A DNA stretch of 64,000 nucleotides from an actinobacterium SCGC AAA278-O22 (GTDB taxonomy: Bacteria; Actinomycetota; Actinomycetes; Nanopelagicales; Nanopelagicaceae): NCBI GenBank assembly GCA_000372185.1, contig AQUA01000004.1:39713-103712 (forward strand). The letters run 5' to 3'. The position numbers and the translations under genes were made by a program. Below are positions 1 to 9,209 of the stretch, in pieces. The notes under the pieces are model-generated. The model had not been told where the DNA came from, did not search any database, and saw nothing but the letters and a program-made list of their open reading frames with translations. Numbering within the stretch: the first letter of the stretch is position 1; every line of letters starts with the position of its first letter.

Positions 1-829
1 AGTGGTCAGTACAAAATTTACTAAGCATTCCCTGATTAACGTCCTCAAGATTATTGATAAACAGAATTGGTAGCCCTAACCATTCGAGAGATTGTGACCA
101 GGGAGTGCGAAAGAGCACTGGGAATGATCCTTGGTATAGAGTTTCCCAAATCCGATGATTTTCATACCCGTTTCCTTCGCAACACAAAACGAACCTGTAT
201 TGACGAGTCAAATTAAAGTATTCGTCCTCTGCAACCAAAGATTGATGAACCTCAAAAAGAGATGGAATTGACAAAGCTTTCAGAACAGTTGGAAATCTAA
301 TTTGATTAGTTGGCGACATCGGCGGCACGAGAATTCTGGATTTTAGCGCCTCATCGAAATGCCGCTTGAAGTATTTTGGTAGGCCAGACCTTCCTAATCT
401 CAAATTCTCTATTCCTATTGGTAGCGTTCTCACTTTGTCCGACGGAGGCATGGCATTATTTTGCACCAACCACAAGGTCACCGAAGGTGGCAAATCATAA
501 TTTTTAATGAAATTGAAATCACTGTTACCGCAGACGAGAGTGCTCGCAGAAATGTAATTACCGTAATCTGCCAAAAAGCTCTCAAACATTTCTCCAGGAA
601 TAAAAATGGATTTGGCACGCCTTAATCTATTTAAGTCCATTCGATCTCGCTTGTTTTTTCCATAAGCAATGTACTCGCAGGCAGAGGAAATTGAATCTCC
701 GGATATATACGGAGAATTGGTCCTATATTTATATTTGAACTGATTTACTTTAATCCTAAAATATCGGGAATGACTAAAAGGTAGAGGCTTATAGAGCTGG
801 TAGTTGTTACACTCGAGCGGTGAATGCAA
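1..829 (-). CDS. Exostosin-like glycosyltransferase, C-terminus cut by the window edge
   Basis: The ORF track misses this gene because it runs off the left edge. I translated the minus strand and found an uninterrupted frame from near 841 to base 1. It contains YISGDSIS near the N-terminus and CEGNGYENHRIWETLYQGSFPVL-type residues, the pattern of exostosin/GT47-like enzymes where a Gly-Asn-Gly stretch precedes a His-Arg-x-Trp-Glu motif. It should transfer a sugar during surface glycan assembly in the cytoplasm. No ATG lies upstream of the conserved N-terminal part; the possible starts are TTG at 829 or 841, and both overlap the divergent gene at 820. The donor sugar cannot be read from the sequence. 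Family call is fairly sure, start uncertain. Confidence 0.72.
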   Translation of the reverse strand, partial: MHSPLECNNYQLYKPLPFSHSRYFRIKVNQFKYKYRTNSPYISGDSISSACEYIAYGKNKRDRMDLNRLRRAKSIFIPGEMFESFLADYGNYISASTLVCGNSDFNFIKNYDLPPSVTLWLVQNNAMPPSDKVRTLPIGIENLRLGRSGLPKYFKRHFDEALKSRILVPPMSPTNQIRFPTVLKALSIPSLFEVHQSLVAEDEYFNLTRQYRFVLCCEGNGYENHRIWETLYQGSFPVLFRTPWSQSLEWLGLPILFINNLEDVNQGMLSKFCTDH

Positions 830-1521
830 ATACTGGTCCAATTAGGGACCTCCTAATTTTGGGTGGCACATCTAGCCTTGGCCAACAAATTATCTCATAT
901 GCAGAACAAAATAGCCTTTCATACTGCGCAACATACAGGACAAGGAATCTTGAAAACAAAGATTCCTCGAATTACTTTGAGTTAGACATTGCGAATGCAC
1001 AGAGCATTTCAGATTTCCTAAAGAGCATTTCTGATTTCAGATTCACTAATATTATTTATTGCATTGCGGAGACTTCGAATATACGAATAGAAAATATTGA
1101 GTTAGAGACAATCTCAGAATACTTTCAAACTCACATCACAAATACGAGTATCTTAATTACTGGGTTATTGGAATTTCTCGACAATACATCGATTTCAACA
1201 TTCCTGTACATTTCATCAAGAGCAATGATTTTCCCGAGCTACGATTTCTGTTATGCCAGCTCGAAAGCCGCTGTGGCCTCACTAGTAAGTTCCCTTTCCA
1301 GGCAATTGCCAAATGGGAAGAGAACTTTGGTTTTAGTTCCTGGCGCATTGATTGGATCCTCGATGTTTAAAGAAATGCCAGATTCGATTCAAAGAAGCCA
1401 CATAGAACGATCTAACGGATTACTTTTAAGTGTAAATGAAGCTGCGGAAATCACTATGGCAACCTTAAATTCCAACTTTATAAGCGGCTCAGTAATTGAG
1501 ATTGGACCGAGTTATAAATGA
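820..1521 (+). CDS. Short-chain dehydrogenase/reductase (SDR)
   Basis: A 233-residue SDR-fold oxidoreductase. The N-terminal nucleotide-binding loop reads GGTSSLG (about residues 15-21), the catalytic Ser lies in YISSRA near residue 132, and the catalytic YxxxK is YASSK at 145-149. An LVPG motif follows the active site, as in classical SDRs. The start is a GTG that overlaps the divergent glycosyltransferase by a few bases. The stop overlaps the ATG of the next gene (ATGA), so the SDR and the FAD oxidoreductase are probably translated together. In this setting it may reduce or oxidise a sugar or a lipid-linked intermediate, but the substrate is unknown. Confidence 0.85.
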   Translation: MNANTGPIRDLLILGGTSSLGQQIISYAEQNSLSYCATYRTRNLENKDSSNYFELDIANAQSISDFLKSISDFRFTNIIYCIAETSNIRIENIELETISEYFQTHITNTSILITGLLEFLDNTSISTFLYISSRAMIFPSYDFCYASSKAAVASLVSSLSRQLPNGKRTLVLVPGALIGSSMFKEMPDSIQRSHIERSNGLLLSVNEAAEITMATLNSNFISGSVIEIGPSYK

Positions 1522-2606
1522 AAAGAGTTGGAGTAATTGGGGCAGGAATATTTGGATTGGAAGTTGCGAAGCAACTGAGCCAACAAGACTTTGATGTGAC
1601 AATTTTCGAAAAAAATCAAGAAATTCTTACACAAGGAACAGCTAATAGCGTCTCTAGGCTTCATCTCGGTTTACATTACCCTCGAGATTTAGAAACTGCA
1701 ATTCAATCAATGAACGGTTATAGAAAATTCCTTGAGCACTATTATGATTTTGTAAACCTATCTTTTAGTAATTATTACGGGATTGCCAAGGAAAACTCCA
1801 AAGTCAATGAGAATCAATTTAGAGCTTTTGCTGAAAAAGCAGGAATTCCTATTACTGAGGTAGACCCTAAAATTTTATCCGATGTTGGATTCAGTCACGA
1901 CAGGATTTCTGCAGCCTGGCGATGTCCAGAGGGCGCAATAGATATTTCTGCTCTCAGACGATATTTTATTGAAGTATTCAACGGAACTGTGACGATTAAT
2001 AATTCAAGTGAAGTAGTTTTTGTGGAAATGATAGGAAACCGATGGGTTTTGAAAGAATCAGATGGTCGTATGGAGGAATTCGACTACGTAGTCCAAGCCA
2101 CCTACGGTACCGACCGCATAATCTCAGGGCATCAGATCCCGCCAAGACAAAAGTATGAATTCCACAAAACGCTTACCCTCGATATAAAATCAGGAATTTC
2201 GAATACCGGAGTTACAGTAGTAGATGGTGATTTTATTACAGTCCTTCCTAAGGGATTCACCGAAAACCTGCTCATATACGGCCCCTCTCCAAGTGTTTTA
2301 GCAAAAGCGGAAGGTTTTGAATTCCCTATAAATTGGGAGGACCAAAGCGAATTTGATTTTGAAATGGCAACCGAAAATCTTCTTGACAGATTTAAAGAAT
2401 GGTTTCCAGGGGTCAATAACGTAATAGTGGAAAATCGATTGATCACCGTGCGAAGCATTCAACCAAATATGCAAGCCACGGACAAGAGAGTCAGTCTAAT
2501 TCAGGAATCCGCACCAAACTATTTTCATATTTGGTCTGGAAAAATTGATCATTGCATAGAAATTGCAGAATCTCTACTTGACCAATTAAGGGCTAGAGAG
2601 CTGTAG
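1518..2606 (+). CDS. FAD-dependent oxidoreductase (DAO-like fold)
   Basis: A 362-residue flavoprotein. The N-terminal dinucleotide-binding motif is VIGAGIFG (GxGxxG at residues 8-13), followed by an acidic residue at the end of the second strand (IFEKN), which is typical for FAD. The rest matches the general layout of D-amino-acid-oxidase-like enzymes, including a late segment, HIWSGKIDH, near the C-terminus. It is translationally coupled to the upstream SDR through a 4-base overlap and lies 1 base before a GT11 gene, so the three form one operon. A role in modifying a glycan building block is inferred from the neighbourhood only; no substrate can be named. Confidence 0.8.
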   Translation: MKRVGVIGAGIFGLEVAKQLSQQDFDVTIFEKNQEILTQGTANSVSRLHLGLHYPRDLETAIQSMNGYRKFLEHYYDFVNLSFSNYYGIAKENSKVNENQFRAFAEKAGIPITEVDPKILSDVGFSHDRISAAWRCPEGAIDISALRRYFIEVFNGTVTINNSSEVVFVEMIGNRWVLKESDGRMEEFDYVVQATYGTDRIISGHQIPPRQKYEFHKTLTLDIKSGISNTGVTVVDGDFITVLPKGFTENLLIYGPSPSVLAKAEGFEFPINWEDQSEFDFEMATENLLDRFKEWFPGVNNVIVENRLITVRSIQPNMQATDKRVSLIQESAPNYFHIWSGKIDHCIEIAESLLDQLRAREL

Positions 2607-2607
2607 G

Positions 2608-3468
2608 ATGTACATACATTCAACTGGTGGTATAGGCAATCAGCTATTTCAATATAACCTGGCACATCTTCTGAGTACCAAAACTTCGAAGAAAACTATA
2701 ATCCTCTTTGATAATAGCTCAACTGCCCAATACCCCAGAAAGAATTTTTTATCAGAGATTCTTTTAAATTGCGAACACGGTGTCTCAATTATTGAGGACT
2801 CTAAATTGCTACTAGCAATCAGAGCGCGAGACAGTTTTAGGTATCGAGTAGGTATAAAACCGAATACAAACAAAGAAAAAACTTTTGTCGGATATTTGAA
2901 ATCTGAGATTAAAGAACTCAATGACATGACCGCACCAATTCTCTTCAGTGAGCTCTGGCAGGATTGGCAATTGGTGAATCAAGGTTTCCCGATAATCAAA
3001 CGTGAACTTTCAATCTGGTTGAACAGCGCGAAATTTGATGACAGGATTTTACGAATTTTAAGTAGAGAATTTCAAACAATCCATATTCGCCGTGGAGACT
3101 ATTCTCTAAACCCAGATGCATGGGGGTTGCTTTCAATTGAATACTACAAAATTAATGTGCCAGACGATCTCTTTACAATAATTCTAACGGATGATGATTT
3201 TGCTATTAGTAAATTGAGAATGGATTTTCCCAAGGCGGAAGTTTTTGGACCCAAGGAGCTGAACGAGCTCCAAACTTTAAAGCTTATGTCACTTTCCAAG
3301 CGAATATTTATTGCAAATTCCTCTTTTTCATGGTGGGGATCTCTATTTGCCCGAGAATTATCAGGCGCGAATGTAATCATGCCGGACATTTGGTTTAAAG
3401 AAAGTGAAAAGGAACCGAATCTCCTGGGCGATCCACAAAATGAATATAGAAAGGCGATATTCGAGTAA
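2608..3468 (+). CDS. GT11 family glycosyltransferase (alpha-1,2-fucosyltransferase-like)
   Basis: A 286-residue GT11 enzyme. The hallmark motifs are present: GIGNQLFQ at residues 8-15, HIRRGDY at 159-165 (the donor-binding HxRRxDY motif) and NSSFSWWG at 237-244. GT11 enzymes transfer fucose from GDP-fucose, mostly in alpha-1,2 linkage, onto galactose-ended glycans. No gmd or GDP-fucose synthase gene is seen in the window, so the donor must be made elsewhere or differ. The gene sits 1 base after the FAD oxidoreductase and its stop overlaps the next start (TAATG). Codon use is as AT-rich as that of its neighbours. Confidence 0.88.
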   Translation: MYIHSTGGIGNQLFQYNLAHLLSTKTSKKTIILFDNSSTAQYPRKNFLSEILLNCEHGVSIIEDSKLLLAIRARDSFRYRVGIKPNTNKEKTFVGYLKSEIKELNDMTAPILFSELWQDWQLVNQGFPIIKRELSIWLNSAKFDDRILRILSREFQTIHIRRGDYSLNPDAWGLLSIEYYKINVPDDLFTIILTDDDFAISKLRMDFPKAEVFGPKELNELQTLKLMSLSKRIFIANSSFSWWGSLFARELSGANVIMPDIWFKESEKEPNLLGDPQNEYRKAIFE

Positions 3469-4553
3469 TGAAAGAGATCGAATTCGTCTTTGTACAATTA
3501 GGTAAAATTTTGCCTACGCACCTGTCTCAAAACCTCGTATTAGTGAATCAGGCGTTTCCAAAAAATAAGATTAATCTGATTATTTCTGACTTCTGTCATA
3601 AAACAAAATCTATCCCTGACTTTGTCGAAATCACTAAGTATAAGGCTCAAGATTCTTTGGAAGAGATATTGGGCAAAAAGGCAAGAAATCCTTCATTTCG
3701 AAATGGATTCTGGAGATATTCGCTTGAGAGGCTATTTGCCATTGAGCATTTACACTTGACCAAGCCAAATATTTCACTCGTGCACGTTGAATCCGATATT
3801 TTGTTGCTACCTGAGTTCCCCATAGATAATTTCAAATTCTTGAATAACGTTACATGGATGTGCGTAGATGCACAGAAAGATATTGCGAGCATTACTTACT
3901 TTCCTGACTTATCAAAAACCCGTGAGTTCACCGAAGATTTATATGAATATTTAATTGAATCAGATTCTCCAACCGATATGTTGGGCCTGCATTCATTACG
4001 AATGAAATATCCAGAGAAATATCAGTTATTACCGACAGGAAATACGAAGATTGGAGATTTACGCGCAGAAATTTTGCACTCAAGGGAAGCGACTAGCGTA
4101 TTCCCTGAAGGAATCTTTGATGCAGCAGGGATAGGTATGTGGCTTACAGGCTTTGATCCACGGAACAACTACGGATTTACGAAATATTTCGAAACATCAA
4201 AACTTCGAGAATCAGGCTTCTATGTCGCACCAAACTCTTATCTCATCGAATACGAAAAAATTTTGGGTCTGGCATACAGAAACGGTAATCATCGTATTCA
4301 AATTTACAACCTTCACGTCCATTCAAAATCGAAAAAATTGTTCTCTAATGACTGGAAGGTAGAACTTGAGAGGCTTACAAAGCTCTCAACCAGAGGTACT
4401 GCCCGAAGAGAGTTCAGCCTAAAAGTGTTTTTCAACTTGATTTTAAGTAATTTCCGGGACAGAACTCTCCTAGCGTTCATCTTTTACTCGCCACCATTCA
4501 AGGTGATTCGCATTTCATATGATATTGGCAAGAATCTAGTCAAAAAACGCTAA
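3468..4553 (+). CDS. Uncharacterised protein, possible glycosyltransferase
   Basis: A 361-residue protein that I do not recognise at family level. It has no signal peptide. An early hydrophobic strand (EFVFVQLGKILP) and a later SLVHVESDILLLPEFP segment, with an ESD resembling the metal-binding acidic motif of GT-A glycosyltransferases, are the main hints. The C-terminus is basic with a hydrophobic stretch (LLAFIFYSPPFKVI), which could touch the membrane. Its start overlaps the stop of the GT11 gene and it lies in the same run of glycan genes, so a sugar-transfer role is inferred from context. It could equally be another cluster-specific enzyme. Confidence 0.6.
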   Translation: MKEIEFVFVQLGKILPTHLSQNLVLVNQAFPKNKINLIISDFCHKTKSIPDFVEITKYKAQDSLEEILGKKARNPSFRNGFWRYSLERLFAIEHLHLTKPNISLVHVESDILLLPEFPIDNFKFLNNVTWMCVDAQKDIASITYFPDLSKTREFTEDLYEYLIESDSPTDMLGLHSLRMKYPEKYQLLPTGNTKIGDLRAEILHSREATSVFPEGIFDAAGIGMWLTGFDPRNNYGFTKYFETSKLRESGFYVAPNSYLIEYEKILGLAYRNGNHRIQIYNLHVHSKSKKLFSNDWKVELERLTKLSTRGTARREFSLKVFFNLILSNFRDRTLLAFIFYSPPFKVIRISYDIGKNLVKKR

Positions 4554-4593
4554 GATTTCCCTGTACCAAAAGGATCGAGGATAGGAATCAATC

Positions 4594-5526
4594 GTGAGAG
4601 TTCTAGTAACAGGTGGTGTTGGGTTCCTAGGATCGCATCTCTCACGTGAGTTAATCTCACGCGGCCATGAGGTTTTAGCAGTAGATAATTATTACACGGG
4701 CAATAAGGACAACGTTGAAGATCTACTCGACAATAAGAACTTTGAAATATTGCGGCACGATGTAACATTTCCACTTTTCGTAGAAGTCGATGCCATCATG
4801 AATATGGCTTGTCCGGCATCCCCGGTTCATTATCAAAAATTTCCAGTGCAAACAACAAAGACCAGCGTTCTGGGCGCAGTAAATATGCTCGGTCTTGCAA
4901 AACGTTTAAACATACCCGTTCTGCAAGCATCAACGAGCGAGGTCTATGGGGATCCAACAATCTCGCCTCAGCCGGAGAGTTACTCCGGAAATGTAAATCC
5001 GATTGGAATCCGCGCTTGTTACGACGAAGGTAAACGCGTCGCGGAAACTTTATTCTTTGACTACCGACGTCAATATGAATTACAAATTAAAGTTGCTCGC
5101 ATTTTTAATACTTATGGACCAAGCATGCAAATTAATGATGGAAGAGTGGTGAGTAATTTTATAGTGCAAGCTCTCCGAAACCAAGATATTACAATTTATG
5201 GGGATGGAAGCCAAACACGATCTTTTTGTTATGTTTCAGATTTGGTGGAAGGTCTGCTTAGTTTACTTTTTTCACCTAAGGAAGTCACTGGACCAATTAA
5301 TCTAGGTAATCCAACTGAGGACAAAATTTCCTATCTTGCTGAAGAAATTATCCGACTTACAAACTCAAATTCCAAAATTATTAATCTACCCTTGCCTGAA
5401 GACGACCCAAAGCAGAGAAAACCTGATATATCCAAGGCAATATCAATTCTCGGGTGGTCTCCAAGTATTGATCTAACTAAAGGTCTCAATTTAACGATTT
5501 CTGACTTAGCGTCTCGATTGTCATAG
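4594..5526 (+). CDS. UDP-glucuronate decarboxylase-like NAD-dependent epimerase/dehydratase
   Basis: A 310-residue extended SDR. It has the NAD-binding TGGVGFLG motif (6-13), a conserved [10 protein letters not shown] segment (72-81) typical of UDP-xylose synthases (UXS), Thr in ASTSEVYGD, and the catalytic Tyr/Lys in YDEGK (143-147). UXS enzymes convert UDP-glucuronate to UDP-xylose, with loss of CO2, in the cytoplasm. This would supply a pentose donor to the surrounding glycosyltransferases; the nucleotide-sugar dehydrogenase at 18506 might supply the uronate if it acts on UDP-glucose. The start is GTG, preceded by an AGGA-type ribosome site. Exact substrate is inferred from the motif. Confidence 0.8.
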   Translation: MRVLVTGGVGFLGSHLSRELISRGHEVLAVDNYYTGNKDNVEDLLDNKNFEILRHDVTFPLFVEVDAIMNMACPASPVHYQKFPVQTTKTSVLGAVNMLGLAKRLNIPVLQASTSEVYGDPTISPQPESYSGNVNPIGIRACYDEGKRVAETLFFDYRRQYELQIKVARIFNTYGPSMQINDGRVVSNFIVQALRNQDITIYGDGSQTRSFCYVSDLVEGLLSLLFSPKEVTGPINLGNPTEDKISYLAEEIIRLTNSNSKIINLPLPEDDPKQRKPDISKAISILGWSPSIDLTKGLNLTISDLASRLS

Positions 5527-5537
5527 TCGTATCACCA

Positions 5538-6404
5538 ATGTCAGTTTCTGTAATTATCCCAATCGGAAACTTTCAGGCCAACAAAGAAAATCTAAAAAAT
5601 ATAATTTTTGATTGCCCTGAAGAATTCTTTGAATTGATAATGGTTTTAGATACAGATGAGAAAAATGCGTATGAAACTTTGCGGAGTCTATTTGAAAGTC
5701 GAGACTTTGCTAATTTCAAAGTTGTAATTTCTAATTCCAGAAACCCAGGGGGCTCAAGGAACTTAGGGAAGGCATATTCATCAAGCGAGTGGGAAGTTTT
5801 TTGTGACTGCGACGATAGGCCTAATTTCCAAGCAATCGAAGCGGCCGTGAGGGCCTCAAGTAACAACGATCAGATAATTATGGGCTCTTTTCAGATAATG
5901 TCGCCAAGCGGAGAAGTCCGCAAGTACATCATGCAAAGGAAATTTGATAATTGCCTGCCCTCAGTGGCCTTAACACCAGGAATTTGGCGATGGATTATTC
6001 GGCGAGATCTGGTCAAAGATATAGATTTTCATCCTCTTTCAATGGGAGAGGATCAACTATTTATTTTGCAAATACTTTCTACGAGGCCCCAAATCCGCAT
6101 TAGCCAAGAAATAGTATATTCGTATAAACGATGGGTCCCAGGATCGCTAACTTCTGATAAATCAAGAATTTCAGATCTGGGCAAAGTGATAAGCATTGAG
6201 AGAAAACTGCATATTACGGACCCCGATATCCAGAGACTCAGAAATTATTTTCTTGTCAAACAGATATTAACATTACTAAAGTTCGGCACTAGCAGAACGA
6301 AATTGGAAGTTTTAAAGAATTGGCCCAAGCCCTTAAATTTGGCAGAAATCCGTGACATTTTTTATTTTTTGGCAATTCTAATCTGGAATCCGAGGAGTGA
6401 CTGA
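5538..6404 (+). CDS. Family 2 glycosyltransferase
   Basis: A 288-residue GT-A fold transferase. It opens with VSVIIPIGNF, the usual first strand of GT2 enzymes, followed by a nucleotide-binding region, and has an acidic metal-binding cluster, FCDCDDRP, at about 88-95. MGEDQLFILQIL near residue 175 fits the catalytic ED segment of this family. It starts 11 bases after the UXS-like gene and its end overlaps the following GT11 gene if that gene uses its GTG start. It should add one sugar to a growing lipid-linked chain on the cytoplasmic side. Donor and linkage are not readable. Confidence 0.82.
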   Translation: MSVSVIIPIGNFQANKENLKNIIFDCPEEFFELIMVLDTDEKNAYETLRSLFESRDFANFKVVISNSRNPGGSRNLGKAYSSSEWEVFCDCDDRPNFQAIEAAVRASSNNDQIIMGSFQIMSPSGEVRKYIMQRKFDNCLPSVALTPGIWRWIIRRDLVKDIDFHPLSMGEDQLFILQILSTRPQIRISQEIVYSYKRWVPGSLTSDKSRISDLGKVISIERKLHITDPDIQRLRNYFLVKQILTLLKFGTSRTKLEVLKNWPKPLNLAEIRDIFYFLAILIWNPRSD

Positions 6405-6405
6405 A

Positions 6406-7377
6406 ATGTTTTCTGAAAGGATTTTGCGTTCGAGGTGCGTGTATATGCATTTGATGGGCGGGCTGGGGAATCAGCTTTTTCAATTGGCTGCAGGGATATC
6501 TGTATCTCACTCAAGAAAACATAACCTATTTATAGATGAGACATATGGAATCTATCGTAGAAATCTTGACTCGCAAGCAGACTTTAGATCGTTTGACAAT
6601 GCTAATCTTCTTGCAAATTCTCTCTTTCACAAAAAATATAGGATTATTTCTCGAATGTTTGGTTTACTAACCAGACTTTCGCTCTCCAATAAGAATCGGA
6701 AAAGTACAGAATTCTTTACCAGTGCCTTGAGGCACTTTTTGAGTATTTTTTTGACTTTTAGAGAGTTCAAGTTGATTCGAATTTGGTCTGCCTCAAACAT
6801 CGGCTTTGAAGAGGTGCCTAAATCGAAAACTTCTCAATTCTTAGTAGGCTACTTTCAAACTTATAGATTTGCATCGGAATCCCACGTCTACGAAAGATTA
6901 AAGGCGCTAAAAATCGAAAGTAAGTCAATTGATAAAATTGCGTTAGAAGCTGAATGGGAAAAACCACTAATCGTTCATGTGAGACTTGGTGATTATCTTC
7001 AGGAGACAACTTTCGGAATATTAGGCCCTGATTACTATCGCCGAGCGTTGGACTCCATATTCGACCCAAATCGCTATATGAAAATTTGGGTTTTCTCCGA
7101 CGACATTGACGAGGCAAGGAAATTAATTCCAAATAAATACTCGGAGTTTGTGAGATGGTTCCCTCAAACCAACGAATCTTCCGCCGAGACATTGGAAAAG
7201 ATGCGTCTAGGTCGTGCATACATTATTGCCAACTCGACATTTAGCTGGTGGGCTGCTTTTCTCTCTAAAACCCCACACGCCCCTACAATAGCTCCATCCC
7301 CGTGGTTCCAGGGTATGGATGAGCCGAACGATCTGATTCCCCCTTATTGGGAGAGACTAGCGAGAGAATTAAATTGA
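6406..7377 (+). CDS. Second GT11 family glycosyltransferase (fucosyltransferase-like)
   Basis: A GT11 enzyme of about 323 residues. Motifs are GGLGNQLFQ near the N-terminus, HVRLGDY (about 191-197) and NSTFSWWAAF near the end. The ORF track begins at a GTG at 6397, but a GAGGAG ribosome site lies 8 bases before the ATG at 6406, so I prefer that start. The middle region, between the first motif and HVRLGDY, is longer than in the first GT11 gene, and the two proteins differ widely, so they are unlikely to be a recent duplication. It probably adds a second deoxyhexose or a related residue to the same glycan. Confidence 0.85.
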   Translation: MFSERILRSRCVYMHLMGGLGNQLFQLAAGISVSHSRKHNLFIDETYGIYRRNLDSQADFRSFDNANLLANSLFHKKYRIISRMFGLLTRLSLSNKNRKSTEFFTSALRHFLSIFLTFREFKLIRIWSASNIGFEEVPKSKTSQFLVGYFQTYRFASESHVYERLKALKIESKSIDKIALEAEWEKPLIVHVRLGDYLQETTFGILGPDYYRRALDSIFDPNRYMKIWVFSDDIDEARKLIPNKYSEFVRWFPQTNESSAETLEKMRLGRAYIIANSTFSWWAAFLSKTPHAPTIAPSPWFQGMDEPNDLIPPYWERLARELN

Positions 7378-9209
7378 AAATAGGAAAAGTTAATAGGTCT
7401 CAATTCTCAATAATCAGCGACTCTTTTAAAATCCTAACAAAAGAGGATAAACGAAAACTTGGACTCGTAACAGTCCTCCAAGTGCTTATGGGTTTCTTGG
7501 ATTTAATTGGCGTTGCAGCGGTTGGATTGGTTGCTGCCCTGTCCATAAATGGTGTCCAATCTAGACCCCCGGGTACGCGTGTATCGCAACTACTGGACTT
7601 CTTGGGCATCGGAGACGTTAAATTTCAAACTCAAGTAGCCATTCTGGCTGCTATGTCTGCAGTTATATTGATTACTAGGACTCTTACGTCCATGTATTTC
7701 ACTCGAAAAATTTTCTACTATTTGAGCCGCAGAGCCGCAGTTATTTCTTCAAAACTTATCTCAAAGCTTTTGGCACAGGATTTGCTCTCGATCCAGTCTA
7801 GAAGCTCTCAAGAAACTCTTTTTGCGGTTACAAGTGGTGTTGGCATGCTGATGCTTAATGTTATCGGAACAGTTATGAGCTTAGCGTCGGATCTATTTCT
7901 TTTGCTAATTCTTTCGGGGGGTTTGCTGGCGATTGATCCTTTAATCGCACTCATGACATTTATTTTGTTTGCTTCAGTAACTTTAATTTTATATTTCTCC
8001 GTACAGAACAGAGTGAATGTACTCGGCAATGAGAGCGCGCGGCTTACGATCAAGAGCAATGAGAAAATTTTGGAAGTTTTAAATTCGTACCGTGAGCTCT
8101 TCGTCCGAAATAGACGCTCCTTTTATAGTAAGGAAATTGGACAAACTAGGTTGGAACTCGCAAAAACTTCGGCTGAACTAGCTTTTATTCCGAATATTAG
8201 CAAGTATGTAATTGAAATTACATTGGTTTTTGGTGCGATTGCTATCTGTGCAATTCAATTCTTACTTCAAGATGCCTCTCATGCCATCGCGACACTAAGT
8301 GTCTTTCTTGCGGCAGGCAGTCGAATTGCACCCGCTATTTTAAGAATTCAAACAGGCGCCATTGCAGTAAAGAGTAGCGCCGGACCAGTTGGTATAACAT
8401 TGAAACTCTATAACAATATTGAAGACGAACAAGTTGAAGAGAATGATGTACCATTAGAAGTTATCCATGAGGGGTTCGAGGGGAACTTAAGACTTCAAAA
8501 AGTAAATTTCACTTACCCGGGCGCGTCAAAACCTACAATAATTGATGCAAGTCTTGAAGTCCGAGAGGGTGAAGTAATTGCGTTTGTTGGACCATCTGGA
8601 GCCGGTAAAACGACGCTAGTGGATCTTGCCTTAGGAATCCTGACGCCTGAAAATGGAAGAATCGAGATATCAGGCCTAAGCCCGGCTGGGGCAATCGATC
8701 GCTGGCCTGGTGCAATTGCTTACGTCCCACAGGACGTTCAAATTATTGATGCCTCGGTTCTGTCAAACGTCGCGATGGGTTTTCCTGAAAATGAACAGAG
8801 TAGCGATTTGGCTCTTGAGGCACTTCGGATTTCTCAACTCGATGATTTTCTAAAGGTCGAGAATCAAGATTTGAGCCTGGAAGTTGGCGAACGTGGTAGC
8901 AAGTTGAGTGGTGGACAACGGCAAAGACTTGGAATTGCGCGCGCTCTCTATTCCCGCCCGAAGTTGCTCGTGCTGGATGAAGCAACAAGCGCACTTGACG
9001 GGCAAACAGAATCCGATATTTCAGATGCAATTTTTTCCTTGAGGGGAAATGTAACTGTATTGCTAATTGCTCATCGGCTTTCAACGGTTCGAAATGCAGA
9101 CAGGATAATTTACATGGAATCGGGCAAGATTTTGGCCGAAGGAACATTTCAGGAAGTCAGGGAAAAAATACCAAATTTTGATAGTCAAGCTTCACTTATG
9201 GGGCTTTAA
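7374..9209 (+). CDS. ABC transporter, PglK/MsbA-like glycan flippase
   Basis: An exporter-type half-transporter with a membrane domain (about six helices in the first ~310 residues) fused to an ATPase domain. The ATPase has Walker A GPSGAGKTT, signature LSGGQRQR, Walker B LLVLDEATSAL and a switch His in LIAHRLS. The N-terminal LTKEDKRKLGL followed by MGFLDLIGVAAVG resembles PglK-type flippases that turn lipid-linked oligosaccharides across the membrane. The track uses a TTG at 7347 that overlaps the GT11 gene by 31 bases; a TTG at 7374 whose last two bases begin the upstream stop codon is more plausible. Placed at the end of the glycosyltransferase run, it likely flips their product outward. 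Confidence 0.82.
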   Translation: MKIGKVNRSQFSIISDSFKILTKEDKRKLGLVTVLQVLMGFLDLIGVAAVGLVAALSINGVQSRPPGTRVSQLLDFLGIGDVKFQTQVAILAAMSAVILITRTLTSMYFTRKIFYYLSRRAAVISSKLISKLLAQDLLSIQSRSSQETLFAVTSGVGMLMLNVIGTVMSLASDLFLLLILSGGLLAIDPLIALMTFILFASVTLILYFSVQNRVNVLGNESARLTIKSNEKILEVLNSYRELFVRNRRSFYSKEIGQTRLELAKTSAELAFIPNISKYVIEITLVFGAIAICAIQFLLQDASHAIATLSVFLAAGSRIAPAILRIQTGAIAVKSSAGPVGITLKLYNNIEDEQVEENDVPLEVIHEGFEGNLRLQKVNFTYPGASKPTIIDASLEVREGEVIAFVGPSGAGKTTLVDLALGILTPENGRIEISGLSPAGAIDRWPGAIAYVPQDVQIIDASVLSNVAMGFPENEQSSDLALEALRISQLDDFLKVENQDLSLEVGERGSKLSGGQRQRLGIARALYSRPKLLVLDEATSALDGQTESDISDAIFSLRGNVTVLLIAHRLSTVRNADRIIYMESGKILAEGTFQEVREKIPNFDSQASLMGL

